In this document: positions 1-31,900 of the stretch, piece after piece | Layout of the letters: every line of letters begins with the position of its first letter | Position numbering within the stretch: position 1 is the first letter of the stretch | Assembly (NCBI GenBank): GCA_960531495.1 | Contig: OY482848.1 | Location: 34,812,020-34,876,019 of the forward strand | DNA from: Zeus faber | Lineage: Eukaryota; Chordata; Actinopteri; Zeiformes; Zeidae | Reading direction: 5' to 3' | Length of the DNA: 64,000 nt | Made by a program: the position numbers and the translations under genes | The notes under the pieces: generated by a model | What the model saw: only the letters and a program-made list of their open reading frames with translations | Database searches by the model: none | Told to the model about the DNA's origin: nothing

Positions 1-84
1 TGACGCGAACGTCTTAGAGAACGCTCTGTGGTTTATGGCAGCAGCACAGAGGCGGAGGCGCCTTTTAGGGTTCAGGGACTACGG

Positions 85-250
85 GGGGCAGTGGCTCAGG
101 AGGTAGAGCGGTACGATCCCCGGTTCCTCCTGGCGGCGTGCTGTTGTGTCCTTAAGCAAGACGATAACCCCCTAACTGCAGCCCGGGCGCCTCTACATGG
201 CAGCCCACTGCTCCTAGCTACGTCAGTTACTAGGATGGTAAATGGACTGA
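85..250 (+). mobile_element. tRNA-derived SINE, degraded
   Basis: The sequence starts with a tRNA A-box-like GTGGCTCAGGAGGTAGAG and continues through a shortened B-box region to TGTCCTTAAGCAAGAC and a CCCCTAACTGC block. The same order of motifs occurs, better preserved, in the two SINE copies at 41.9 kb and 56.2 kb read on the minus strand. Part of the spacer between the A and B boxes is missing here. Confidence 0.6.
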
Positions 251-319
251 GAAGGGTTTATATAAAAAAATATTTATTATCCAACACATGGGAGGTAGGA
301 ACAGGTGCAGAACAAGAGT

Positions 320-325
320 TTTATT
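320..325 (-). terminator. Candidate ABCC10 poly(A) signal
   Basis: Plus-strand TTTATT reads AATAAA on the ABCC10 strand about 210 nt past the stop codon. A second AATAAA lies at 273-278. Cleavage would fall just before or inside the SINE-like sequence at 85-250. Supported by motif and position only. Confidence 0.45.
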
Positions 326-534
326 CTGCCCGTGATACCCACAAGTACTGAGGTGGCGAGTGAAAGGCGCATCATTGCACCGGCCTGGCCCTGGGGTCCT
401 TGTAGTGACGTGCGCTTCCCTGCGGCCGCCAGCAGGGGGCAGCGCATATCTCGGCAGCTTTTCAGGCGAGCGCGGTCAAAAGTATTGTGCGAATATGAGG
501 CAACGCTGCGAATAAAAATATAATCATCCATCTG

Positions 535-19420
<18,886 letters not shown>

Positions 19421-20052
19421 GTCGCTCCCTTACCTGGCTCTCATTGTTCCTGACGACACTGCGAGAACAATAAGGTTGAAGAAACAAAATTACGATTGTG
19501 GCGGCTCACTATTTCTGGAGGCTCCTCTGGGAAAGTAACCGATAAAAAAAACAAAACCTTCTATGGACAGAATTTTGTGTCACAATTTACAAATATATAT
19601 AATAAAATAATTACAAATGGAAATAGATGAGTAAATACAAGAGCACTAATTCAAGGGAAATCACTTGACTTGGTCTAAACTGATGACCCAAATCTTAAAT
19701 GAGGAGAATATTTACTTTTTTTTTTTTTTTTTTTTCTTTCCAATGCAATTTTCTATATTTTATTAGTTTTTTCTGAGCCTGTTTTTAATTTACTTCACTA
19801 TTCTCTTGTTATTATTTGATGGCCTTCTTTTAATGTAAAGCACTTTGAGTTGACACATAAATATATTTCTCCATCAACAAACAATGTATTGCATGTGTTG
19901 TGTCAACCGTCTTGCAGGTATATGTAGTAGAATTTATATGAGATCAAATATATTTGCAAACCTTTACACTCCCAACTTTCACACACCTAATCACGCACTT
20001 AAGAGGTCGATTCACGTGTTCATCCGTTTGGATTTGTCTGCACGTTTTAGAG

Positions 20053-22512
20053 AGGAGTGGATCCTGGAAAGGACTAGATCCTGGAGTGGAGTAGATCCTG
20101 GAGCGAATTGTGCTGGAGCGGACTAGATCCTGGACTGGAGTAGAATCTGGAGTGGAGTAGATCCTGGAGTGGAGTAGATCCTGGAGTGAGGGTCCACTTC
20201 TGGGTTGGAGTGGATCCTGGAGTGGAGTAGATCCTGGAGCGAATTGTGCTGGAGCGGACTAGATCCTGGAGTGGAGTAGAATCTGGAGTGGAGTAGAATC
20301 TGGAGTAGAGTAGATCCTGGAGCGAACTGTGCTGGAGCGGACTAGATTCTGGAGTGTGACTAGATCCTGGAGTGTGAGAAGAATCTGGAGTGGAGTAGAA
20401 TCTGGAGTGGAGTAGAATCTTGAGTGAAGGTCCACTTCTGGGTTGGAGTGGATCCTGGAGTGGAGTAGATCCTGGAGCGAACTGTGCTGGAGTGGAGTAG
20501 GATCTGGCGGAGTAGAATCTGGAGTGGAGTAGAATCTGGAGTGGAGTAGATCCTGGAGTGAAGGTCCACTTCTGGGTTGGAGTGGATCCTGGAGTGGAGT
20601 AGATCCTGGAGCGAACTGTGCTGGAGGGGAGTAGATCCTGGAGTGGAGTAGAGTCTGGAGTGGAGTAGAATCTGGAGTGGAGTAGATCCTGGAGCGAACT
20701 ATGCTGGAGCGGACTAGATCCTGGAGTGGAGTAGAATCTGGAGTGGAGTAGAATCTGGAGTGGAGTAGATCCTGGAGCGAACTGTGCTGGAGCAGACTAG
20801 ATTCTGGAGTGTGACTAGATCCTGGAGTGTGACTAGAATCTGGAGTGGAGTAGAATCTGGAGTGGAGTAGAATCTGGAGTGGAGTAGATCCTGGAGTGAA
20901 GGTCCACTTCTGGGTTGGAGTGGATCCTGGAGTGGAGTAGATCCTGGAGCGAACTGTGCTGGAGCGGACTAGATACTGGAGTGGAGTAGAATCTGGGGTG
21001 GAGTAGAATCTGGAGCGAACTGTGCTGGAGTGGACTAGATCCTGGAGTGTGACTAGATCCTGGAGTGGAGTAGAATCTGGCGGAGTAGAATCTGGAGTGG
21101 AGTAGAATCTGGAGTGGAGTAGATCCTGGAGTGAAGGTCCACTTCTGGGTTGGAGTGGATCCTGGAGTGGAGTAGAATCTGGAGTGGAGTAGATCCTGGA
21201 GTGAAGGTCCACTTCTGGGTTGGAGTGGATCCTGGAGTGGAGTAGATCCTGGAGCGAACTGTGCTGGAGGGGAGTAGATCCTGGAGTGGAGTAGAGTCTG
21301 GAGTGGAGTAGAATCTGGAGTGGAGTAGATCCTGGAGCGAACTGTGCTGGAGCGGACTAGATCCTGGAGCGGACTAGATCCTGGAGTGGAGTAGAATCTG
21401 GAGTGGAGTAGAATCTGGAGTGGAGTAGATCCTGGAGTGAAGGTCCACTTCTGGGTTGGAGTGGATCCTGGAGTGGAGTAGATCCTGGAGCGAACTGTGC
21501 TGGAGCGGACTAGATCCTGGAGTGGAGTAGAATCTGGGGTGGAGTAGAATCTGGAGCGAACTGTGCTGGAGTGGACTAGATCCTGGAGTGTGACTAGATC
21601 CTGGAGTGGAGTAGAATCTGGCGGAGTAGAATCTGGAGTGGAGTAGAATCTGGAGTGGAGTAGAATCTGGAGTGGAGTAGATCCTGGAGTGAAGGTCCAC
21701 TTCTGGGTTGGAGTGGATCCTGGAGTGGAGTAGAATCTGGAGTGGAGTAGAATCTGGAGTGGAGTAGATCCTGGAGCGAACTGTGCTGGAGCGGACTAGA
21801 TCCTGGAGTGTGACTAGATCCTGGAGTGGAGTAGAATCTGGAGTGGAGTAGAATCTGGAGTGGAGTAGATCCTGGAGTGAAGGTCCACTTCTGGGTTGGA
21901 GTGGATCCTGGAGTGGAGTAGATCCTGAAGCGAACTGTGCTGGAGCGGACTAGATCCTGGAGTGGAGTAGAATCTGGAGTGGAGTAGAATCTGGAGTGGA
22001 GTAGATCCTGGAGCGAACTGTGCTGGAGCGGACTAGATCCTGGAGTGTGACTAGATCCTGGAGGGGAGTAGAATCTGGAGTGAAGGTGCACTTCTGGGTT
22101 GGAGTGGATCCTGGAGTGGAGTAGATCCTGGAGCGAACTGTGCTGGAGCGGACTAGATCCTGGAGTGGAGTAGAATCTGGAGTGGAGTAGATCCTGGAGC
22201 GAACGGTGCTGGAGCGGACTAGATCCTGGAGTGTGACTAGATCCTGGAGTGTGACTAGATCCTGGAGTGGAGTAGAATAAGGAGGGAAGTAGAATCTGGA
22301 GTGGAGTAGAATCTGGAGTGGAGTAGATCCTGGAGTGAAGGTCCACTTCTGGGTTGGAGTGGATCCTGGAGTGGAGTAGATCCTGGAGCGAACCGTGCTG
22401 GAGCGGACTAGATCCTGGAGTGGAGTAGATCCTGGAGTGGAGTAGATCCTGGAGTGAAGGTCCACTTCTGGGTTGGAGTGGATCCTGGAGTGGAGTAGAT
22501 CCAGGAGTGGAC
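20053..22512 (+). repeat. 17-bp minisatellite with higher-order structure, about 2.46 kb
   Basis: Basic unit CTGGAGTGGAGTAGATC (17 bp) with an AAT variant. It is interspersed with a longer module, CTGGAGTGAAGGTCCACTTC plus TGGGTTGGAGTGGATC, seen about twelve times, and with GGAGCGAACTGTGCTGGAGC modules. Because 17 is not a multiple of three, each reading frame cycles through a 17-residue repeat. Lack of stops in those cycles gives long spurious minus-strand frames of up to 317 codons. The array lies between ABCC10 coding exon 1 and its probable CpG promoter, so probably in a 5' UTR intron. Confidence 0.95.
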
Positions 22513-22727
22513 CATCACTGCAGCGGACATGGTTCTCAACTAAATGATAAAGTATTACGTTAGGAAACATGTTGGTGTCACAAAAATAAAATGAAAAAAA
22601 AAACATAGAAGCATAACATGAGAAGATATGTTGTCAAAATCATACGGTTCCGCCATGTTGCTGACTTGAACCAGATGCAGACTTGGCACTTTGTCAGTCT
22701 TTGTGTTGCGTCCCGAGATCCACTTCA

Positions 22728-22872
22728 GTGGAAGTCCAGGATCCATTCCAGGATCCACCCCAGTAACTACTTCAGGAACTACACCAGGATCCACTCCAGG
22801 AACTACTCCGGGAACTACTCCGGGATCTACCCCAGGATTCACCCCAGGATCCACTCCAGGACAGGAACTACT
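22728..22872 (-). repeat. Second, inverted array related to the 17-bp minisatellite
   Basis: Repeats of CCAGGATCCACTCCAGGAAC and CTACTCCGGGAACTACTCC, 12-15 bp in period. Its reverse complement (CCTGGAGTGGATCCTGG) matches units of the 20.05-22.51 kb array, so the two arrays face each other across about 215 bp of non-repetitive DNA. Confidence 0.75.
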
Positions 22873-23439
22873 CCAACCCCACCCTCCCTTTCCCCAGACC
22901 CGATATCCAAAGGGAACGAACGAAAGGGGAATTCGGACGAGGAACGCACAGGGGACGCTGATCCGGGTCGGGGGGGTGGGATCCGGGACGTGGGATCTGG
23001 GATCCAGGACACCAGGATCGCGCCGTCGAGCGCGAGGTCAGAGGAAAGAGGAAAAAAAAACAAAAAAAACACAGAGGAGGAAGGAGAGCAAGGAGAACTG
23101 GTGATCGGGTTAGAAGAGATGAGATAAACCCCAAGAAGAAGAAGCGTAAGATGTAAGCGAGGAAGAAAACACAAGCAAATATAGTTAATCACGTGTTGAC
23201 GCAAAGAAATACATAATTAATTTGCGGACGGAGAAATATTTCCATCATTCTATTTTATGCATTTAAAAATGTTCATACGTTCTGGAGGATTGTAGCATTA
23301 ATACATTTCGCCCCCCCCCCCCCCATTTGTGAATGTCTTTATATGATCGTGTATATGTGCAAATTGTGACACAGAATTCATTCCAAAACCTCCAGGGTTT
23401 AATCATGTCATCTTACTATCACCTGTGTGCAGCTGACAT

Positions 23440-23880
23440 GTGATACCAAGGGACAAAACAGAGGATTTGTCCTCTCCGGCGTCACGTTTGACACAGAGAA
23501 GGTCCGTCCTGGTTGTTTTTAACGAGAGGAAAACACTTTCGGGCGAACACGACTCGCAGAAAACGCTCATTCCCGGCGGCGCCGGGAAGGTCCCTGCAGC
23601 GTGTGCGGGTCATTCGGCGACGGAGGCGTTTTACCTGCCGCGTCGGGTCGCGGCGCGCTGGCCCGAGAAAACGGGCGACTTTCAAACTCGCTCCGCGGCG
23701 ACGGACGGGGCGGCGGCGCCACTGCCGGAGGCAAATCGATGAACCGGAATAATCCGAAGGAGCGATACCGGGGGGGGGGCGGCGCGGAGAAAGCGAAAGT
23801 TAGCGCGCCGTCGCCTGATGATGATGTCACGAGGGTTCCGTTTCAAAATAAAAGTCGGCAGGCGAGGAGAGAACGGCGCA
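23440..23880 (-). promoter_or_regulatory. CpG-rich block, probable ABCC10 promoter/first exon
   Basis: High GC with many CpG (GGCGGCGCCGGG, GCGTCGGGTCGCGGCGCGC) in otherwise AT-rich flanks. On the minus strand GCGGCAG precedes GTAAAAC at about 23,629-23,634, a possible donor for a non-coding first exon. ABCC10 coding exon 1 begins after an acceptor, so an upstream exon is required. The position between the Sp2 3' end and ABCC10 is suitable. Start site and exon limits cannot be fixed from sequence. Confidence 0.5.
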
Positions 23881-24193
23881 AAGTGAGAGCGCTTCGTTAC
23901 GGGCACTTGACCAGTTCCTTTTCAAAGGATCTGGACTTGCTTCTGTATATATTCTGTATCTATTCCTTTTACTCCACTACTTTTAAAAGTAAATATATAT
24001 GCCGTTTGATTCTACTACATTACAGTCACCTGACTTCAGTAAAAAAATATATATATATTTTTTTTTTAAAAGCGAAGAAAATCAGTGACTGGATCCATCG
24101 AGCTGCTAAGCAAACAATAAATTAGCTGTGACCTTCATTCCAAAATGAAGGTAAAGATGGAGACACGCAGCGGAGCGGATGGTGTTATATCTC

Positions 24194-24199
24194 TTTATT
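24194..24199 (-). terminator. Candidate Sp2 poly(A) signal
   Basis: Reads AATAAA on the Sp2 strand and would give a 3' UTR of about 2.2 kb. Other AATAAA motifs lie at 24,664-24,669 and 24,878-24,883. The interval 24.2-26.4 kb is largely free of recognisable transposons, consistent with UTR, but no transcript evidence is available. Confidence 0.35.
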
Positions 24200-26416
24200 G
24201 AGGGGTTGGCTGTAGAAAAGGAGCAAGCTCTCCGACGTAAGTAAGCACCCTCATAAACTTTAGAAAATGAACATCCCCGGCCTCGCCCGACAGGGGTTTG
24301 CTCAAGAACCGAAAAGGTGTTCAAAAGGGGGAAAGCGAGAAGCACTGCGAAACCCCAAATAAAATGAAGACGTTCCACAAATTAGTGAGGCTCCCGATGC
24401 CGCGTTATTTAAATAAGAGTTAAATGAAAAATCACAAATTTGAGACCTGGGTTGTTTTTTTCTCAGTGCACATTACAATGGCATGTAACATAAGTTAAAC
24501 ACAAAATAAAAGGAATTCTATAAATGGCATACCCTGGAATTACACAAGAAAAGGAAATATATAAATACTGGGTGCTGCTGTCTAAGGCATCTTTAATTCA
24601 ATAAAAAAAGAGATCATCTAGTTTTACAAAGCAGGAATGAAGCTATACAATATCACATTATATTTTATTCCTTACACACTGTACACAGTCCACTTCCTCC
24701 AGGCCTGGCCAGGCCAGCCAAAATATGAGGCAGTGTCACTTTTTTAACGTGATGTAATTTACATTTCGATCTGTGTCTGTCGGACACGTGTTGTATTTAC
24801 ATATTCTGAGATACAATACACATAAATATGAGCAAGCTCTTTCCAACCCCCGACAGCCGCCCAAGTCTCCAGAAACATTTATTTTGTAAAGGAATAAACC
24901 GGTAGAGAAAAAAAGCTTCCTGTCCTGTGAGGGCTTGTAAGAGCGTCCAACCTGTCCCAAGTTAAAAGTGCTTCATAAATACATTTGACATGACCTTAAG
25001 CATACACATACCGTTGTGCTACGTTAGTTGTAGTACCAGGTTGGACTGCGTGCCAACTCATTTGGTTGCACCGTACATTGAATGCACAGTGTGGGAGAAT
25101 TTGACTGCACCATAGCAAAACCCATTAAACACAGAAGGTAAAACTGCCACATGCTTCGTCATTGCACAAGTTGAGGGAAAAAAGAAAAAAAAATCCTATT
25201 TACTTATAAGTTGGTCTACTTTTTTAATGAGTCACTCCAAAACAAAGAATATAAAATTTCAAAATGTACGCTCGTGGTTTGTTAGAAAAAGGTCAGTAGG
25301 TCTTACCAAAATAAAGCAAGTGAAGACATTTTTGTAGATCAAATGATATTAAATAACTAAATGAATACTGTACAGTAGGCATAATGCTGGTCTCCTGTTT
25401 ACATCATAGAAATCAAATGGGAATTCAAAATTATGGCCATTTTATAGCCAGTAAGCCATTTACAAACCAAGCCAGAAAAAGGCTTTGGACCTTTTAGGGG
25501 CTGGAAAAGCTTTTCAAAGGCCCGAAAAGATTGAGACTTTTTTTTTGCATCTTGTGACGGTGATTGTCAGAAGTCAGGCCAGTATTTCAAAATTAAATTC
25601 TATAAATTATAGTTACATGGAGTTGCAGCATTTCTGTCTGCGTTCTTCCAGAAGCCAGGCAGGTCCTCTGATAAGACTCGGACAGGTGAGTTCTGTTTGG
25701 TATGCGTGAGACACTGCACCGGGTTTTAAGGTGGCCCGGATGGAACCCGAACAGCTGGCCTGAGAGCAAACAAGCACAAAATGACAAGAATACCAATTCC
25801 GAGGTAAACCGGAGCAGTCCAGGAGCGGGGTTTCAATAAGGGCTTAAAATAACATTTTCTTTGTCCCCTGGCACCGAGCGGCCTTTAAACACACCGCCCG
25901 ATTTTCCATTTCCGACAAATCGACAGAAGCCTTTAAATTCGGAGAGGGGGGGGGGGGAAATGATGAGAGGGAAACGGAGAGGAAGTGTGACTGGAGTCCT
26001 GCAGGCTGAAGGCGCCCGCGACCGTGGTACGCTGTTCCTTCACGCCTTTTGGCGTCTGGCAGATGCCGAACATCAGCATCGTTAGCCCCCCCCCGCCGAC
26101 TGTCTCACCGTCCTGCATGCCCAGTCTGCCCAGTTTGCGTACCCAACCTGGCAGTCTATCAGGCGGGTGGGCGACAAAATCTTATCTTATCTTATATTTG
26201 CTGTAAAAGACTGTTTTCTGGGAGGGGGGGGGGGCTATGTACACAGGGCGGTACGGGGGGGGGGATGAGGCCCTTCTTCTTTTTGGAGTAGTTCCCATTA
26301 TGGGACAACAGAATAGACGCCTCCGAGGTTCCTCCCCCACCCCTCCGTTTTGGGGAGGGGGCAGGGTTCTGGGTCTTGGGAGTGCGTCTGTGAATGCACG
26401 CGTCATTGCTGTCCGC
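24200..26416 (-). other. sp2: Presumed Sp2 3' untranslated region
   Basis: There is no supported open frame on either strand. The sequence is mostly unique, with G-run patches near 25,946-25,957 and 26,222-26,264. Position directly after the Sp2 stop and the AATAAA candidates at the far end suggest 3' UTR. Its true length is unknown. Confidence 0.4.
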
Positions 26417-28305
26417 TCACAAGTTCTTGGTGTTGATGTGAGTTTTGTAATGCTTCGTCAGGTGGTCACTCCTCATGAAGCGTTTCTGGCACTGGTTGCA
26501 CTCAAACCGCTTGTCTCCTGCCGGAGGAACAAGAGCATCATGGTTATTACACACCATTCAGGTCCTCACAAGGTACAGTTATCATAAAAACACCAATTTG
26601 GTCCTCACAAGATATAGTTATCAAAAACCACCATTTAGGTCCTCACAAGGTACAGTTATCATAAACACACCGTTCCGGTCCTCACAAGGTTCCGTTATCA
26701 TAAACACACTGTGCAGGTTCTCACAAGGTACCATTATCGTAAGCAAACTATTCAGATACGGAACACACTGGAATCTGAAGCAGCATTAAAATGAACTAAA
26801 CAACAACAGTGAATAATTACGTTTCATGTCATGACACACTTCTTTTGAGGGTTTCCGCGGTTACCGGCATTAAACGGAGTTCAGGTGTACGACGATGACA
26901 TCACTCGTCCAGCGCCCGGCCCACAGTCGTTCCGCCTTTTTTTTTTGTTTGTTTTTGAATAGAAATAAAACCCATTTTGTTCGTTTGGCTGTATCAGCGC
27001 TGACGTTGATCAAATTTAAAAAAAAAAACTATGAGTAAAACACCAAAGCGTGCGATCAATCCTGGGTGGGACGCTACGAAAGTCACGGTGGAGGAGGCTG
27101 CGGGAGACCTCGCACCAGGTCTCCATCGGGACCCGCCTCCCTCCGTCCGTCACTCGTGCCCGTGCACGGCGGGGACACCGCCACAGTAAACCCCACCCTG
27201 AATGAGGCGTCTCCAACCGTCTGGCTCGGGCAAACTGTCTGTCTGCCCAATCCCCAATCTCAACACACGGCTCCCCTGCGTCAGGAAGACAGACGGCTCC
27301 CCTGCGTCAGGTAGACAGAAGGCTCCCCTGCGTCAGGTAGACAGACGGCTCCCCTGCGTCAGGTAGACAGGCGTCGCGACCAGTTTCATTCGACGCCTCA
27401 AGGGCACAGTGGCGCCGTCAAACACAACGAGATACAAATCAAACGACAATCAAACTCTCAACCGCATTTGACAGCTGACCGTCAACGCCGCCGCCACGGC
27501 TACGTCCGAGCCCCCGTCCGTAGCTCCGAGCACAAACCCCAAAGAGCGAGAGGGAAGGCGGGGGACAACGGGCCCGGGCGGCTCAACCCGGGAGGGGGCG
27601 GCCACCTCGGCCCCGGCCGGTACCTGTGTGCGTCCGGGCGTGGCGCTGCAGCTCGTCGCTGCGTGTGAACCGCTTCCCGCAGAACACCCAGTTGCAGACG
27701 AAGGGGCGCTCGCCGGTGTGCAGGCGGACGTGCGCCCTCAGCAGCGACGTCTTCCTGAAGGTCTTCTCGCAGCCGGGGATGTGGCAGATGTGCTTCCTCT
27801 TGCCCACCTCGCCGGGCCTGCAGGGGGGGGGGGACAAAGGCAGGCGTCGGTGGAGCCCGGCGGACAGACACGTACGGGAGGAGTCGCCGCCGTTTGAAAT
27901 GACGTCGAGGAGGCTCAGCGTGACGTGCATGAGGCCACAGAGCAGCTGACCCTAGTGAGTCCAAACCTCCACGGAAAGCAGTGAAGCTGTGATGAAAACA
28001 GCCATTACTCTGCATTCCGTAAACATCCCGGAGATGGAATAACCGTGTGATTTTACGACCAATAATTTTGCCGGGGGCCCCTCTTTGACCGAGTGAGGGG
28101 CCCCGCTCGGGCGGCCCTGGAACTCACCTCTTGTCTGCGTCTTTGCAGTTAGGGCAGGTGCAGGCCATGCGGCGCTTCTTCTCCCCCGGCTGGCTGGGAA
28201 GCTCCAGGGTGAGGGTCTGGTCCACCTGCACCGCCTGCTGGCCCTGGGGCCCCGCCAGCTGGAGGCCCCCGCCCTGCACCGTCTGCACTGTTAGGTGCTG
28301 CTGGC
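26417..28305 (-). CDS. sp2: Sp2 DNA-binding exons 5-7: Btd box and three C2H2 fingers
   Basis: Exon 5 (28128-28305) ends with [16 protein letters not shown]. Exon 6 (27624-27817) encodes finger 1 ([19 protein letters not shown]) and finger 2 ([19 protein letters not shown]). Exon 7 (26417-26517) encodes finger 3 ([20 protein letters not shown]) and the short tail INTKNL before TGA. Finger 1 has the RKTSLLRAH recognition helix characteristic of Sp2 instead of the KTSHLRAH of Sp1/3/4. The exon 6 acceptor is preceded by a C10 tract. Confidence 0.96.
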
Positions 28306-28875
28306 CTGCCGACACCACAAGATTTTTTTGGCGGATGCCTCGTTTTTGATGATCTATCCATTCTATGCTTTCGTAAGGAATTCACACGCCAGGTACATTA
28401 TCATTATTGATGTGAACATGATGCCGGAGCCAGACTCGGCTCTCCGTGTTCCTCTCCGCCATGGGGGAGCCCGGGTCCGAGTCCGTAAAAACATATTAAT
28501 GATTCACCTTATTTGTAATTCCCCGTTGAAATGATATCCCCGTGTATTTTGTAATCCATCTCTTTATCCTGTTATTGTGATGGATACTGACTGAAAAAAA
28601 AAAAGACGGCTTGACTTCTCTTTTGACTGACGGGCTTACGACTGATTTTTTTTTTACTAACTGTGATCCTTACGCGACAACGACATTTAGTTCGGCGATA
28701 TCATTTTCCCAGGATGTCTTGGGGCTCGTTGTGACGACATCCTTAGTTCAGTCATCCGTTGTGATTCTTAGCATGAACGCAAGACAATTCAAAGGGAAAT
28801 AAACAACGGCATTTTTAAAGGAATATTTGCTCTCATGCCGCACGTCGACTGAAAGTAAACTTTATTTTAAAAAAG

Positions 28876-28925
<50 letters not shown>

Positions 28926-31900
28926 TCACAAATTGCATCGGGGTAGACAACAAAAATCGGCGGCATTCAATTGGTCCGGCTTTAGGAATTTGTTCTGCAG
29001 CCGCGTGGAACTGAGCGACGCGGGTCCGACCAACGAAGAGTCTGGACTCACTCCGGTGCCATTTACACAGAATTAATTCCCGTTAGAACGCCGTTCACAA
29101 CCCAGGGCGAGCGACCTTCTCACCCCAGTTCCTCTGTCGCCCACGGTGCGCTGACCCCACTCCAACACATCCAGCAACTAGTCTTACCGAGCGACTAGTG
29201 GTTTAAAATGACACCGCCCAAATACTTAAATGAACAGTTTTGTACAGTTATTCAATACATATTTCAATCACTTGACCACCCATAATGTAGTCGTGTAAAA
29301 ATAATTTGGATGGGGAGGAGTGGTGGCATTTTATGCAACTGAATGCTTCCATTCACATGATGGGTGTCGTACAAATAAAAAGGTATTGAATGAAGTACTC
29401 TGTTGGTGTCGGTATCACTTTAAGGGAACTGGTATTGGTACTAGTCTCCTCCTTTTTTAAACAACACCCAGCCCTGTGCCCTATAAACAACCAGAGCACA
29501 CGCTCTGCTGTAATGACACTTGATACGCAGTCTGCACAATTTTTGTAAATTGTCGGGCGATAGATAAAATGTCACATTTTAGAAATAAAAATTGGTGCGG
29601 CACTGAACTGCTTTGGTAGTTGGTGCGCAAATGCTCACCCTGAAATAATTTTGACCGTGCATTTCTGGCTTCGGTCTCGCCAGTTATGTGCACCCCCGTG
29701 CCTACGCCACTGGCAGTCGAGCCTCACAAATTTACCGGCACTCCGCCAAAATGTGTTAATTTTACACCCCGATGAGAACAGTAGAACAATCCATGAAGTT
29801 TAGAAAACTGTCTTACTTTACTGTGAGAAATGTAATTATATCACCATATTAAAAAACATCTCATGGAACAAATACACTCAAACACAGAAAATAAATACTT
29901 CAATTAATTTCTGACTGGTGTTATTTTTTTCCATAAATTATATTTATGGAAAAATGGTCGCATAGCTTCCAAGCAAAGTATCCACAATTTCTGATCAATA
30001 ATTGCAGCAAGAGAATTGACTCACGTCGGAGTTCTGTTTTTGTATTTTTTAACCCAGCCCTAATAAATGAGTGTGCGCTGACTCACCCCCGGCGTTGGTG
30101 ATGGTGACGGGGACTCCCTGCACCTGGACGCCGTTGATGCTGATGGTCTGGACGGCCTGCGCTGCCGAGGAGAGCTGGGCGGCGTTCAGCGCGATCATCC
30201 CCCCGGCGGGAGCGATCTTAGCCAGGGTCCTCTCCTTCCGCACCCCCGCCAGCGCCCTCTTGGCGCCGGCCGTGGGCGAGGTGGCGGTGCCAGTCACCGA
30301 CACGGTGGGTGCGGCCGCCGTCGCGGCCTCCTGGATCTGGACCGTCTGCCACTCCCCCGACTGCGTCTTGATCAGGATCTGGGGGGACACGTGATTCCGT
30401 CTGCCTGGTCAGCGCGGTCCTGACCCGGCTGCTCGAGTCACAGATTCTCTTCAAAGTTCCGCGCGGGACTCTTTCAGAAACTTTGAAGCGCCTCCTTCAA
30501 AAGGAGATTTCACTTGTTTTTTTAAGGGCGGGCCCGACACTAACTTTGAGAAGTGGTCGCCAAGTTGGCAACCACAGATCGGCTGTTGGTAGCCAAGACT
30601 GACAATTATTGAATTTCAATCATTTCAGTAATTTCATAATTGAGACACAATGACGCTATACAATTATAATAAAATAACATTTCTAAATGTTTCAGTGTAA
30701 ATCAATGCCAGGATAGTTGGCGAAAATATCTGAACAGATGAAGGCGTACCGCCCTAATTCATATGTATTTTTACATGAAAAGTGGTTAACAACCAGTTAC
30801 CCGGGGCAACCGGGCACTACTGTCGAGCTCTGAGAGCGGTAGGTCAGGCCTTCAGCGAGGTTGTGCAATGAGCAGTTATAAATGATTGGAACCAACACTT
30901 TATCAAGGCCGAGGTTGAAAATAGCAAAATCCATCATTTAAAGTTGATAAAGCTGAGATTTAGGATCAGACTAGGATCTGAGGACCTGAGAGCCGACCTG
31001 CGTTTGTGAGGCCTCCGCCGGCGCCACCTGCAGGCTGGGTGGGGCCGACTGCCTCTGTGGGACGGGGGGCAGTGTGGCGGAGGCTGCCTGGACCACCTTT
31101 AGCGCCTGCTGAGGGATCTGAACCACCTGGCTCTCCTGCTTGGGCTGCACGAGCTGGACCTGCTGCACCACGGCGGGCTGCCCGGGGCTCTGCACGATCA
31201 GAAGGTTGTTCCCGGCCTGCAGACACAAAAGAGAACCGTGCGAGGAAAGGAATTAGGAAGAGGGGAGGGGAAAACAAACTAACTTATTGTGTCCATGTAC
31301 ACTGACACGTCAGACACTAGTGGCGAGTCCAAGTCAGCTCAAACTTCAGTACGACACAGCACAGGGTTCACGGTTTGTTGTTGTGGAAAAAGTACTTGAA
31401 CGCCACACTCGTGTAAAAGTAGAGATATCTTACAAAAGAAAACTACTCCGGTCAAAGTGAATGTCTAGAATTATACTTGACTAAACGCCTAAAAGTAGCT
31501 GATATTAAATGTACTTAAGCATCAAAAGCAAAAGTAAATGCTTTGGAGAATACAGCAATTTCTTTCAATTTGATATGAGCTTAGTTTTTTTTTTGTTTTG
31601 CTCCGTTTCTATTCTGGTTGCCAATATTTCCGTAAATTTTGCTAAGAATGAGAGGCTTCATTTGGTGAAACGTATCTTTCACTCTCACATAAAGAAAACG
31701 TTTGTTGTAAATATGGCCCTGGGTGTCGGTCTCCACCGCAGCCGGTGCTGGCGGGGCAGCATCGATGCTGGAGGGGGCCATCGCTGTGGGCGTGGCGCTC
31801 CAACACACTGCTCCAGCTGTGCACCTGTGCTTCTTCAGTAGCCATGCCACAAAAACTAAACTCAACATGCGCGGGGTTCCCGTGTTTCCATGACAAACCC

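Noticed and set aside
20259..22606. Minus frames of 218-317 codons with 17-residue repeats (HSRIYSTPDSTPLQ-type)
   Set aside because: They are produced by a 17-bp minisatellite read in cycling frames; no conserved domain, no clear gene context.
20053..22872. CRISPR-like array
   Set aside because: Units are contiguous 17-bp repeats without unique spacers, and this is a vertebrate genome.
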